From UBA685 sp049889495 (lineage in GTDB: Bacteria; Pseudomonadota; Alphaproteobacteria; Puniceispirillales; Puniceispirillaceae), in assembly GCA_049889495.1 (NCBI GenBank), contig JBMHDH010000110.1, positions 1 to 39,349 of the forward strand: DNA of 39,349 nucleotides, in the 5' to 3' direction. Each line of letters starts with the position of its first letter. Position 1 is the stretch's first letter. Under the pieces are notes generated by a model. It was not told the DNA's origin. It ran no database searches and saw only the letters and a program-made list of their open reading frames with translations. Both the position numbers and the translations under genes were made by a program. Positions 16,681 through 24,881 of the stretch are shown one piece after another.

Positions 16681-18078
16681 ATGACCACTTGTTTTGAAAT
16701 CATTGCTGATACCTATGGCGTTTTATTATCAAATCCACAGCCTGATGATGTGGTGGTAAAAGCAATTACTGAAACCGAATTTGATGCCTTTCTTGCGTCT
16801 GTAACGCCGTCGCAAAAAGCGATGTTACAAACGCAAAATGTCACTGGCAAAGCAGGGCAAGCCAGCTTGCTTTATGATCAAGATGGCCGTGTCGATTTCG
16901 CCATTATCATCATTGGTCAAGAGGTGATCTGGCAAACCGCATCTGCGATGACAGCATTGCCTGCCAGACGATACAGCCTTGATGAGGCAACGCTCTCAGA
17001 AGAGGTTATTACAGCCATTATGCTTGGGGCGCATCTGGCCTTTTATCAAGTGGCGCATGCCACCAAACAAGGTGCGCCTAAAGCCAGCTTGCATTGCAAC
17101 AATTTACCAGAAGAGGTCGTTGGTCTGGCAAAAGGGATTTACCTATGCCGTGATTTGATTAATGCGCCTGCCAATGTGATGACACCTGAACGCTTGGCAC
17201 AAGAAGCAACAGCCTTGGCAGATCATCATCAAGCAGAGGTAACAATCACAACAGGTGATCAGCTTGCTGCAAACTATCCTGCAATTCATATTGTTGGCAG
17301 AGCCGCAGAAATACCGCCTTGTTTAATTGATATGCGATGGGGCAAAACAGGGCCTTTGATCACACTTGTTGGCAAAGGGGTGACATTTGATTCTGGCGGT
17401 CTTGATTTAAAACCTTCCAAAGCAATGGAAATGATGAAAAAAGATATGGGCGGGGCCGCCCATGTGCTTGGTTTGGCATCTGCCATTATGGAATCTGGCC
17501 TAAATCTGCGCTTGCGGGTGCTCATTGGCGCAGCAGAAAATGCGGTATCTCAGTTATCTATGCGTCCGATGGATGTGATTGACACCAGAGCAGGCATCAA
17601 AGTTGAAGTTGGCAATACAGATGCTGAGGGGCGCCTTGTTTTGGCTGATGCGCTTGATCTGGCATGTGAAGAGGAGCCTGATTTTTTGGTGGATTTTGCC
17701 ACATTAACAGGGGCCGCACGCGTTGCGCTTGGCACAGAATGCCCTGCTTTATTCTGTAATCATGATGAAACCGCCAAACAAATTATGGCATGGGGTAAGA
17801 CCATCCAAGACCCGTTGTGGCAATTGCCCTTATTTGAGCCCTATGACAGTCAATTAGATGGCGGGCATATGGCACTGTCAAGCACGGGCAGCTCAGGCTA
17901 TGGCGGGGCCATTACAGCAGCGTTATTTTTGCGCAGATTTACTGGCAAGGACATAAATTGGGCGCATATTGATGTGATGGCGTGGATGTTGGGCACAAAA
18001 CCTGGCAGACCAAAAGGCGGCGAGGCTATGGGCTTGCGTGCGATTTACGCCTATATCAAATCTTTGAGTGATGCATGA
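16681..18078 (+). CDS. pepA: Leucyl aminopeptidase family protein (M17)
   Basis: Cytoplasmic di-zinc exopeptidase removing N-terminal residues from peptides. The M17 core is complete: GKGVTFDSGGLDLKPS near residues 232-247 (metal-binding Lys and Asp), KKDMGGAAH near 255-263, and NTDAEGRLVLADAL near 311-324 (metal-binding Asp and Glu, catalytic Arg). The LINAPANVMTPE segment near 158-169 links the N-terminal domain. Length of 465 aa is normal. The start codon is 2 bases after the MATE stop. Confidence 0.93.
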   Translation: MTTCFEIIADTYGVLLSNPQPDDVVVKAITETEFDAFLASVTPSQKAMLQTQNVTGKAGQASLLYDQDGRVDFAIIIIGQEVIWQTASAMTALPARRYSLDEATLSEEVITAIMLGAHLAFYQVAHATKQGAPKASLHCNNLPEEVVGLAKGIYLCRDLINAPANVMTPERLAQEATALADHHQAEVTITTGDQLAANYPAIHIVGRAAEIPPCLIDMRWGKTGPLITLVGKGVTFDSGGLDLKPSKAMEMMKKDMGGAAHVLGLASAIMESGLNLRLRVLIGAAENAVSQLSMRPMDVIDTRAGIKVEVGNTDAEGRLVLADALDLACEEEPDFLVDFATLTGAARVALGTECPALFCNHDETAKQIMAWGKTIQDPLWQLPLFEPYDSQLDGGHMALSSTGSSGYGGAITAALFLRRFTGKDINWAHIDVMAWMLGTKPGRPKGGEAMGLRAIYAYIKSLSDA

Positions 18079-18100
18079 TAAGGACAACAGATGGCGCCGC

Positions 18101-19063
18101 TTAATAGCCGCGCTTTTTATCCACTTGATTGGCAGCTTCACTATTTTCATGAAACGCCAATAGCGCATTTGCCACTTGTTCTGCGGCGGTTTGCGGATTG
18201 GTTTGGGCGGCAACATGTGGCCAGATTGTGATATGAGGATGATCCCAAAATCCATGATCATCTGGCAAAGGTTCCACATCAAACACATCAAGGCTGGCAC
18301 CAGATAAATGGCCCTGATTTAGCGCTTGCAATAAATCATCTTCGACAACATGCCCGCCGCGCCCTGCATTGATGAAATAGGCGCCAACCTTCATGGCCTG
18401 GAACACATCTTTATGAAAAAACCCTCTGGTATCATCTGTCAAAGGCATCAAACAAATATGCATATCCATATCAGTGATCATGGTATTCAAACCATCTGGC
18501 CCCCAATGGTAACTTAGATGCGCATCATCATCTCTTTGTGTTTTGACATAGCCATGCACATCGAAATGCAAAGCAGATAGCTGGCGCGCCACCTCATAAC
18601 CAATTGCCCCCACACCATAGACACCGATTTTTAAATCTCGCGCATTTGTTTGTGGCAAAGGCCGAAATTCACGTCGTTTGGCAAGCGCGCGGTAATCAGA
18701 TGCTTTGCGGCATTTTTCAAGAACCGCAAGACACACCCAATGACCAAGGGCAACACTCATATCAGGATCCACCAAACGCACCAACGGCAAATCATCTGGA
18801 ATGGTTTCATCTCTGAAAATATGGTCGACCCCTTGGCCCAAAGAAATGATACCCTTTAAATTGGGCAATTGGGCAATACGCCCCAAAGGCGGCTTCCAAG
18901 CGGTAATGGCCATCGCTTCTTGTGCCAAATCAGAATGAATTGGCACCAATTGAATGGCTGGCAGAAACGGCTGTAGACGCGCTTGCCAGGCTTCCATGCG
19001 AGACGCATCTGCCGCATCATCATAATAAGCCACGATCAATTTATCATTTGTGAGAACCGCCAT
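18101..19063 (-). CDS. D-isomer-specific 2-hydroxyacid dehydrogenase (GhrA-like)
   Basis: NAD(P)-dependent reductase of 2-ketoacids; the best match in form is glyoxylate/hydroxypyruvate reductase A. The nucleotide-binding Rossmann motif VYGVGAIGYEVARQL lies near residues 148-162. Catalytic residues are in recognisable settings: Arg in INAGRGGHV, Glu in DVFDVEPLPDD and His in IWPHVAAQTNP. Length of 320 aa is typical. It is four bases downstream of the phosphatase gene. Exact substrate is not resolved. Confidence 0.9.
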   Translation of the reverse strand: MAVLTNDKLIVAYYDDAADASRMEAWQARLQPFLPAIQLVPIHSDLAQEAMAITAWKPPLGRIAQLPNLKGIISLGQGVDHIFRDETIPDDLPLVRLVDPDMSVALGHWVCLAVLEKCRKASDYRALAKRREFRPLPQTNARDLKIGVYGVGAIGYEVARQLSALHFDVHGYVKTQRDDDAHLSYHWGPDGLNTMITDMDMHICLMPLTDDTRGFFHKDVFQAMKVGAYFINAGRGGHVVEDDLLQALNQGHLSGASLDVFDVEPLPDDHGFWDHPHITIWPHVAAQTNPQTAAEQVANALLAFHENSEAANQVDKKRGY

Positions 19064-19067
19064 CAGC

Positions 19068-19880
19068 CTAGCCTTTTTTTTGCAATGCCATCATGGCTTG
19101 GTCATGAAGCGCTTTGCTTGCGGCTGCGATGATTTCAGTGGTCTGCCCCAATTGAACGGCCCTGCCAGAAAAATCAGTAATTACGCCGCCAGCTTCTTCG
19201 ATCACAGGCACCAATGCCATAATATCATGGCTGGCAAGTTGGTGTTCAATCACAAGATCAAGATGGCCAGAGGCAAGCAAGGCATAATTATAACAATCCC
19301 CGCCCCATCCAGATGTTAAACACCGCCGAGATAGCGCAAGATAGGCAGGCAAAATCTGATCATCCAACGCTTCAGGGGCGGTCGATGAAATCCGCGCTTC
19401 TGCCAATGTTTCTATGCCAGATGTGGTGATTACCTTGCCATTTAATGTTGCGCCATGCCCGGCAACAGCGACATAAATTTCATCAAGCATGGGCATATCA
19501 ATCACAGATGCCACAGCTTGTTTTTGGTGGCATAGCGCGATCAATGTGCCAAATAAGGGCTTGCCGCAAATAAAGGCTCTGGTGCCATCAATCGGGTCAA
19601 TCACCCAATCAAATGCGCCAGAAATCTGGCCGCCATGCTCTTCGCCTATGATGTTATGACTAGGATATTTAGCCGTGATCGCCGCTCTGATCTCAGCTTC
19701 TGCTGATTGATCTGCGATGGTCACAGGGCTGTTATCTGCTTTGCCTGTTACCACCAAGGGCTGTTTAAAATAGCGTTTAATGACAGGGCGGCTGGCAAAA
19801 CAAAAGCTGGCAAGCGCGCTTGCCAGCTCTTCTGGATTCATATCAAGCATATCCCAGCGCATGGCTGAGGCGGCTTTCAA
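19068..19880 (-). CDS. Inositol monophosphatase-family phosphatase (histidinol-phosphatase HisN-like)
   Basis: Mg-dependent phosphatase of the IMPase superfamily. Motif 1 GEEHG has Glu80-Glu81, motif 2 WVIDPIDGTRAF has Asp95 and Asp98, and motif 3 WGGDCYNY lies near residue 211. The CGKPLFGTLIAL segment and WGGDCYNYALLASG resemble the alternative histidinol-phosphatase (HisN) group, so a role in histidine synthesis is the leading guess; inositol or nucleotide phosphates remain possible. Internal Met codons at residues 7, 11 and 14 make the start uncertain by up to about 14 residues. Confidence 0.85.
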   Translation of the reverse strand: MKAASAMRWDMLDMNPEELASALASFCFASRPVIKRYFKQPLVVTGKADNSPVTIADQSAEAEIRAAITAKYPSHNIIGEEHGGQISGAFDWVIDPIDGTRAFICGKPLFGTLIALCHQKQAVASVIDMPMLDEIYVAVAGHGATLNGKVITTSGIETLAEARISSTAPEALDDQILPAYLALSRRCLTSGWGGDCYNYALLASGHLDLVIEHQLASHDIMALVPVIEEAGGVITDFSGRAVQLGQTTEIIAAASKALHDQAMMALQKKG

Positions 19881-19886
19881 ATCTGA

Positions 19887-20477
19887 TTACTCTGCCTCAG
19901 ATGCGATATCAGCATCTGTTGGCAAAGTAGCTGGTGCAGCTGACAAAGACCGCAAATAGGCAATCATATTGGCTCTATCTTGCGGCTTTTTCAAACCAGC
20001 GAAATTCATTTTTGTGCCAGAAATATAGGCCTTAGGCTTATATAAAAAGGCATTCAAGGCTTGGTAATCCCACGCACCGCCGAAACCAGATAAGGCAGCT
20101 GAGTAACCAAACCCATCAACCGCGCCCTTATCAGCATTTACGATGTTCCATAGACCAGGGCCGACCTTATTGGCGCCGCCTTCTTCAAAGACGTGACATG
20201 CGGTACATTTTTTGGCCAATTTCATGCCAGCGGCGATATCCGCTTCTGCCAAAAGGGCCAGAATCGGTTCTGGGCCAGCAGGTGCAGCAGCAGCTGATGT
20301 GGTAGAGGCCACTTCAGTAACTTCAATTGGATAAGCATGGCTGGTTTTCACATCGCCATGGCCATGGCCAGCATGATGTGACGGCACCAGAATTTCGCCT
20401 GCTTTGATACCTGCCATCAAAAGAAGGGCTGCCATCAAAACACCAGCGAAGATTTTGTTAAACTTCAGATCATCCAT
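19887..20477 (-). CDS. cycM: Membrane-anchored cytochrome c (CycM/c552 type)
   Basis: Class I cytochrome c tethered to the inner membrane, a likely electron shuttle between the bc1 complex and a cytochrome c oxidase. An uncleaved N-terminal helix (about residues 9-26) is followed by a His/Gly- and Ala/Pro-rich linker, then the haem site CTACH at 91-95. The axial Met is Met157 in SGTKMNFAGLKK. KVGPGLWN and the final ANMIAYLRSL helix are class I hallmarks. Length of 196 aa matches CycM. Its leader has a duplicated 15-mer. It opens a three-gene minus-strand run with HisN-like and GhrA-like genes. Confidence 0.92.
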   Translation of the reverse strand: MDDLKFNKIFAGVLMAALLLMAGIKAGEILVPSHHAGHGHGDVKTSHAYPIEVTEVASTTSAAAAPAGPEPILALLAEADIAAGMKLAKKCTACHVFEEGGANKVGPGLWNIVNADKGAVDGFGYSAALSGFGGAWDYQALNAFLYKPKAYISGTKMNFAGLKKPQDRANMIAYLRSLSAAPATLPTDADIASEAE

Positions 20478-20495
20478 CCTACGATATCCCCCGGA

Positions 20496-20525
20496 TAAAA
20501 ATCGTATCTCTAAAAATCGTATCTC
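20496..20525 (-). repeat. Exact 15-bp tandem duplication in the cytochrome c leader
   Basis: TAAAAATCGTATCTC occurs twice head to tail (20496-20510 and 20511-20525, plus-strand reading) just upstream of the cytochrome c start at 20477. The copies are identical, so the duplication is recent or maintained. Confidence 0.93.
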
Positions 20526-20567
20526 TTACGTGAAACGAAAATGTCGTCAAACATCACATTTCGCAAA

Positions 20568-20573
20568 ATTATA
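20568..20573 (-). promoter_or_regulatory. Possible -10 element of the cytochrome c promoter
   Basis: A perfect TATAAT lies on the minus strand about 90 bp before the cytochrome c ATG. No good -35 sequence lies at 16-18 bp, so this is only a candidate. If used, the duplicated 15-mer would fall within the untranslated leader. Confidence 0.3.
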
Positions 20574-20702
20574 AAGCCCTTTTATCTGACAATCACGCAA
20601 TTCTCAAGTGATGAAGACAGAAGTTTGATCATTTTCATGTCTGTTTTGACCTAAAACGCATTTTCTTTTGCCTAAATTTTCAAATTATGGAACATAAAGC
20701 GC

Positions 20703-21461
20703 ATGAGTAACGCTGATGATATGATAATTTTGATCCCTGCGCGCATGGCGGCAAGCCGACTGCCTGGCAAGCCAATGGCCGATATTGGTGGCAAGCCTTT
20801 GATTGAACATGTCTGGCAAAGAGCCGTGCAATCAGATATCGCGCCTGTGGTGGTGGCAACAGATCATGACGCCATTTACCGCCATATCCAATCTTGCGGC
20901 GGGAATGCGGTTATGACCTCTTCTGATCATGCTTCTGGCTCTGATCGGATTTATGAAGCCTTGATGACATGGGATCCAGAGGGCACATACCAAACCATCA
21001 TTAATCTGCAAGGTGATTTGCCAACCATCACAAAAGCCGCCATTGCCGCATTAGCAGATATGATGGCGTCAGACAGATGTGATCTAGCAACTTTGGTGGC
21101 ACGTGCCACTGATGATGAAATCAATCGCTCGCAAGTGGTCAAGGCTGTGATCAGCTGGTATGAGACCACGGATGATAGCAGTGTGCCAATTGGCCGTGCG
21201 CACTATTTTTCGCGCTTGCCCGTGCCCTATAATGCGCAAGATTACTGGCATCATATTGGCCTTTATGGCTGGCGAAGATCAGCGTTGGCACGCTTTATTT
21301 CACTGGCACCATCACCGCTTGAGACAACCGAAAAGCTGGAACAATTGCGTGCCCTAGAAGCTGGCATGATCATTGATGCTGGATTGATTGACGAAGCCCC
21401 TGGCGGGGTAGATACTGTAGAAGATTTAGAAGCTGTCAGAGAGATTTTGGCACCGCATTAA
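20703..21461 (+). CDS. kdsB: 3-deoxy-manno-octulosonate cytidylyltransferase
   Basis: Activates Kdo as CMP-Kdo for lipid A-core assembly, implying a Kdo-containing LPS. The nucleotide-binding start IPARMAASRLPGKPMADIGG (residues about 11-30) is diagnostic. VVATDH near 60, a NLQGDLP metal/nucleotide loop near 100 and HIGLYGWRRSAL near 183 agree. Length of 252 aa is normal. The preceding 225-bp divergent region has TTGACC at 20646 but no well-spaced -10. Confidence 0.94.
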   Translation: MSNADDMIILIPARMAASRLPGKPMADIGGKPLIEHVWQRAVQSDIAPVVVATDHDAIYRHIQSCGGNAVMTSSDHASGSDRIYEALMTWDPEGTYQTIINLQGDLPTITKAAIAALADMMASDRCDLATLVARATDDEINRSQVVKAVISWYETTDDSSVPIGRAHYFSRLPVPYNAQDYWHHIGLYGWRRSALARFISLAPSPLETTEKLEQLRALEAGMIIDAGLIDEAPGGVDTVEDLEAVREILAPH

Positions 21462-21506
21462 GCATCATAATGCGGGCAAGCAAAACCATCAGGTGGGTAT
21501 AAGATT

Positions 21507-22352
21507 ATGGAAAAAAAGATTGTCGCATTTCAAGGCGTTCCTGGGGCCTATTCCCACATGTCTTGCCAAGCCGTTCTGCCTGATTATGAGATTTTGCCAT
21601 CTGCCAATTTTTCCGAAATGATGGCGCATGTGCGTGACGGTCGCGCCCATGTTGCCATGGTGCCAGTTGAAAATTCAACCGCAGGGCGCGTCGCAGATAT
21701 TCATCATCTTTTGCCACGTTCTGGGTTGAAAATTATCGCAGAACATTTCCAACCTGTCAGACATAAATTGCTTGGCATCAAAGGCGCGAGCCTATCTGAT
21801 ATCACCGAAGCGCATAGCCATGAACAAGCCTTGGCACAATGCCGCGAGACATTGGAAAAATTAGGTATCCAGCCTGTGGTGCATCCTGATACAGCTGGGG
21901 CAGCAAAAGATATTGCAACAGAAACAAGCGGTCATAAAGCGGCCATTGCCTCTAGCCTTGCTGGCGATATTTATGGTCTTGATGTGTTGCAAGACACGCT
22001 GGCAGATATGGAAACAAATACCACACGCTTTCTTGTGATGGCCCCTGACGCGCCAACCCCCTCTTACGATCAGGCTAAAAAATATGTGACCACCATGGTG
22101 TTTCGTGTTCGTTCTGTGCCAGCCGCGCTTTACAAGGCGCTTGGGGGGTTTGCAACCAATGGCGTGAATATGACAAAGATCGAAAGCTATATGCTTGGCG
22201 GTGCGCTATCAGCGGTGCAATTTTATGTAGATTGTGAGGCGCATATTGATGACCCTGCTATGAAGCTTGCTTTGGAAGAACTAGCCTTTTATTGCGAGGG
22301 TGATGGGTTGCAAATCATGGGCACTTACCCTGCCGATAAAATTCGATATTAA
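21507..22352 (+). CDS. pheA: Prephenate dehydratase
   Basis: Monofunctional enzyme making phenylpyruvate for phenylalanine synthesis; no chorismate mutase domain is present. The catalytic domain begins FQGVPGAYSHMS, carries VPVENSTAGRVADIHHLL near residues 51-68, and ends with the TNTTRFLVMAP motif whose Thr-Arg-Phe is catalytic. A C-terminal ACT domain (about 190-275), with the GVNMTKIESYM loop, should bind phenylalanine for feedback control. Length of 281 aa is typical. It follows kdsB by 45 bp and precedes the SRP RNA gene. Confidence 0.93.
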   Translation: MEKKIVAFQGVPGAYSHMSCQAVLPDYEILPSANFSEMMAHVRDGRAHVAMVPVENSTAGRVADIHHLLPRSGLKIIAEHFQPVRHKLLGIKGASLSDITEAHSHEQALAQCRETLEKLGIQPVVHPDTAGAAKDIATETSGHKAAIASSLAGDIYGLDVLQDTLADMETNTTRFLVMAPDAPTPSYDQAKKYVTTMVFRVRSVPAALYKALGGFATNGVNMTKIESYMLGGALSAVQFYVDCEAHIDDPAMKLALEELAFYCEGDGLQIMGTYPADKIRY

Positions 22353-22398
22353 GGCAAAGCTGAAGCGCAAATCACAGCGACTTGTAACGCAAAAAGAC

Positions 22399-22427
22399 TT
22401 GTTTTCACGCCCATTTTCGCCCATATT
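22399..22427 (+). promoter_or_regulatory. Candidate promoter of the SRP RNA gene
   Basis: TTGTTT (22399-22404) and CATATT (22422-22427) are separated by 17 bp. The predicted start, 7 to 8 bases downstream, falls at the first base of the SRP RNA stem (22435), which supports the assignment. Confidence 0.55.
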
Positions 22428-22434
22428 GCCAAAA

Positions 22435-22525
22435 GGAAGGCAGGTGGGCGTTTTTCCTGTTTACTCAGGCCAGGTCCGAGAGGAAGCAACCACAACAGTT
22501 TTTTTAACGGGTCACCTGTTCTTCC
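22435..22525 (+). ncRNA. ffs: Signal recognition particle 4.5S-type RNA
   Basis: RNA scaffold of the signal recognition particle, binding Ffh and FtsY. The conserved apical domain is clear: GCCAGGTCCGAGAGGAAGCA and following ACC at 22469-22492, equivalent to the E. coli GGTCCGGAAGGAAGCAGCC region. The apical tetraloop is GAGA rather than GGAA, still a GNRA loop. Paired arms enclose it: GGAAG/CTTCC (22435-22439 with 22521-22525), CAGGTG/CACCTG (22441-22446 with 22513-22518), CGTT/AACG, and CTGTT/AACAG near the apical part. The ffs-dnaX-ybaB-recR order is widely conserved. Ends are inferred from pairing. A GCCATC-TTAT-GATGGC stem-loop follows at 22542-22557 but lacks a T-run. Confidence 0.92.
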
Positions 22526-22610
22526 GCCTGATACTGCGAAAGCCATCTTATGATGGCCCGTTGTGGCATGATTGCTTTTTTGGTAACGGCCTTCTGGTAT
22601 AGGAATGAGA

Positions 22611-24488
22611 ATGTCCGATCAAAACACAGACCACAGCGCACAAAATCAGCCAGACACATCTGCTGCAGGCTATCGGGTACTGGCCCGAAAATACCGCCCT
22701 GATAATTTTTCCGCTTTGATTGGCCAAGATGCTCTTGTCAAAACATTATCAAATGCCATTGCCCATGGCAGATTGGCACATGCCTTTGTGCTGACAGGTG
22801 TGCGCGGTGTTGGCAAAACCTCAACGGCCCGTATTCTTGCCAAAGGGTTGAATTGCATTGGCCCAGACGGCACATCAGGTCCCACGCTCGAACCATGCGG
22901 CCAGTGTGAGCCATGTACCAGCATTTCAGCCAGCCGCCATGTCGATGTTCTGGAAATAGATGCGGCAAGTAACACAGGCGTGGATGATGTTCGTGATATC
23001 ATAGATGGCGCGGCTTATCGTCCTGTTTCAGCGCGCTTTAAAATCTACATCATTGACGAAGTGCATATGTTATCCAAAAACGCCTTTAACGCGCTTTTGA
23101 AAACATTAGAAGAGCCGCCAGAAGCGGTGAAATTCATTTTTGCGACAACGGAAATTCGCAAAGTACCTGTGACCATATTATCACGCTGTCAGCGTTTTGA
23201 TTTGCGCCGCGTATCTGTCGAACAATTGGCTGGTCATTTGCGCTATATCACGGATGCTGAATCAATCAAAGCTGATGAAGAGGCGCTTCATCAAATTGCA
23301 AAAGCCGCCGAAGGCTCTGTGCGTGATTCTTTGTCTTTGCTTGATCAAGCCGCCGCAATGAGCGCAGATCACATAACCGCATCATCTGTTGGTGATATGC
23401 TTGGCCATGCTGGTGATGCCGAAGTTGGTATGATTTTAACATCCTGCCTATCTGGCGATATCACAAATGCACTTGCCGCCTATGCCACAAGTGATAATCG
23501 TGGCTCTGATCCTGAATCTGTGATTTCTGACATGCTTGATTTGGTGCATTACGCCTCATTAGCCGCATCAGGTGCGGCCCAATCTGATTTGCCAGAAGCC
23601 ACCAAAAGCATCACCTCACAATTGGCTGAACAAGGCATTGCCCGTTTGGGCCGTGCGTGGCAAATCTTGCTGAAAGGCCATTTAGAAGTCAAAACAGCCC
23701 CCAATAGCCGCGCGGCCGCACAGATGCTATTGATCAGATTGGCCCATAGCGCACCGATGCCAACCCCTGCTGAGATCATCCAAAAATTGCCACAGGCACC
23801 AGCCAGCATGCCACCTGACTCTGGTGCTTCAGCATCTAGTGCTTCAGTATCTGGGGTATCTGAAACTTCAGCATCTGGGGCATCTGGCGTATCAAAAGCC
23901 AACACATCAGAAATCGGCAAAGCGGCGATGCCGCCTACGCATTCATCTGCCCCATCTCATGCCCCTGCCACATCCACAATGCCACAAGGGGCAACCGCGC
24001 CTCAGATGACCGAAACCGCGCCAGAGCCAATCGCAGAAGCTGTGAAAGAGGATCTGGCAGAAGCAGATGCTGTCAAACCATATGCCATCACATCATTGGC
24101 AGATGCTGCGTCATTGCTTGAATCACATGGCCATATGATCATCACAGCGCATTTACGCAATTATGTGCGTCCGATTGCGATTCATGCTGGCCATATGGAA
24201 ATTTTTATTTCAGAAGATGCGCCAAAAGATTTGGCAGCCACATTGGCCAAAACCTTATCGGAATGCTTATCACAGCCTTATCTTGTGACACTTGGCAATG
24301 ATGCGAGTGGCAAAACCTTATACCAAGAAGAAGAAGAGGCAGATAAAGCGCGCAAAGCTGAGGCCAGCCAAGATCCGCTTGTCAAAGCTGTGATTAATAC
24401 ATTTGAAGGCGCAGAAGTGAGCAATATCATTCCCTTATCAGATATCGCACCTGACGCTTTGCCAGATGATGGGATGTCATCAGACTAA
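22611..24488 (+). CDS. dnaX: DNA polymerase III subunits gamma/tau
   Basis: Clamp-loader ATPase. From the Met at 22611: Walker A GVRGVGKT at residues 63-70, four zinc-binding Cys at 82, 96, 99 and 102, IIDEVHMLSKNAFNALLKTLEEPP (Walker B and sensor region) near 144-167, and the sensor ATTEIRKVP. A Ser/Ala-rich, degenerate-repeat linker follows (about 400-450), then a C-terminal domain. The start is 22611, not the ATG at 22605, because AGGA (22601-22604) is then 6 bases away. No A-rich slippery sequence suggesting programmed gamma/tau frameshifting was noticed. Confidence 0.95.
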   Translation: MSDQNTDHSAQNQPDTSAAGYRVLARKYRPDNFSALIGQDALVKTLSNAIAHGRLAHAFVLTGVRGVGKTSTARILAKGLNCIGPDGTSGPTLEPCGQCEPCTSISASRHVDVLEIDAASNTGVDDVRDIIDGAAYRPVSARFKIYIIDEVHMLSKNAFNALLKTLEEPPEAVKFIFATTEIRKVPVTILSRCQRFDLRRVSVEQLAGHLRYITDAESIKADEEALHQIAKAAEGSVRDSLSLLDQAAAMSADHITASSVGDMLGHAGDAEVGMILTSCLSGDITNALAAYATSDNRGSDPESVISDMLDLVHYASLAASGAAQSDLPEATKSITSQLAEQGIARLGRAWQILLKGHLEVKTAPNSRAAAQMLLIRLAHSAPMPTPAEIIQKLPQAPASMPPDSGASASSASVSGVSETSASGASGVSKANTSEIGKAAMPPTHSSAPSHAPATSTMPQGATAPQMTETAPEPIAEAVKEDLAEADAVKPYAITSLADAASLLESHGHMIITAHLRNYVRPIAIHAGHMEIFISEDAPKDLAATLAKTLSECLSQPYLVTLGNDASGKTLYQEEEEADKARKAEASQDPLVKAVINTFEGAEVSNIIPLSDIAPDALPDDGMSSD

Positions 24489-24541
24489 TTATATCTGATA
24501 AGATTTTTAAAAATAAATCAAACCATAGGAGACTGGCCAAG

Positions 24542-24865
24542 ATGCGTAACATGGCCGCTATGATGCAAAAATTATCTGGTCTGCAAGGCAAAATGCAAGA
24601 TATGCAGGATGAATTAGAAGCAACCACATTCACCGCCAATGCCGCAGGCGGCCAAGTAACGGCGAGTGTGAATGGCAAAAAACAACTGGTTGATCTTGTG
24701 ATCGACCCTGCCTTAATGGTGCCAGATGAAGCTGATTTGGTGGCTGATTTGGTCAAAGTTGCCATTAAAAACGCATCTGAAATGGCAGAAGCAGAACAAG
24801 CCAGACGCTTAAAAGAGTTAACAGGCGGCTTGCCTTTGCCCCCTGGTATGTCTTTGCCATTCTAG
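24542..24865 (+). CDS. ybaB: YbaB/EbfC family nucleoid-associated protein
   Basis: Small DNA-binding, homodimeric nucleoid-associated protein, 107 aa. The N-terminal Met/Gln-rich helix (MAAMMQKLSGLQGKMQDMQ) and the core ATTFTANAAGGQVTASVNGK are family signatures; the tail ends in Pro/Gly residues (GGLPLPPGMSLPF), as is common. AGGAGA lies 9 bases before the ATG. It sits between dnaX and recR in the standard order and is likely expressed with them. Confidence 0.95.
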   Translation: MRNMAAMMQKLSGLQGKMQDMQDELEATTFTANAAGGQVTASVNGKKQLVDLVIDPALMVPDEADLVADLVKVAIKNASEMAEAEQARRLKELTGGLPLPPGMSLPF

Positions 24866-24881
24866 CGGTGCGTTAAAACCC

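Noticed and set aside
18085..18118. Hairpin-like GCGC...GCGC followed by T5 after pepA as a terminator
   Set aside because: The stem is only about 4 bp with a long loop and lies within the end of the convergent gene.
17923..18300. A 125-codon minus-strand frame spanning the pepA and dehydrogenase ends
   Set aside because: Both genes it overlaps have intact catalytic motifs in their own frames; the product has no recognisable features.
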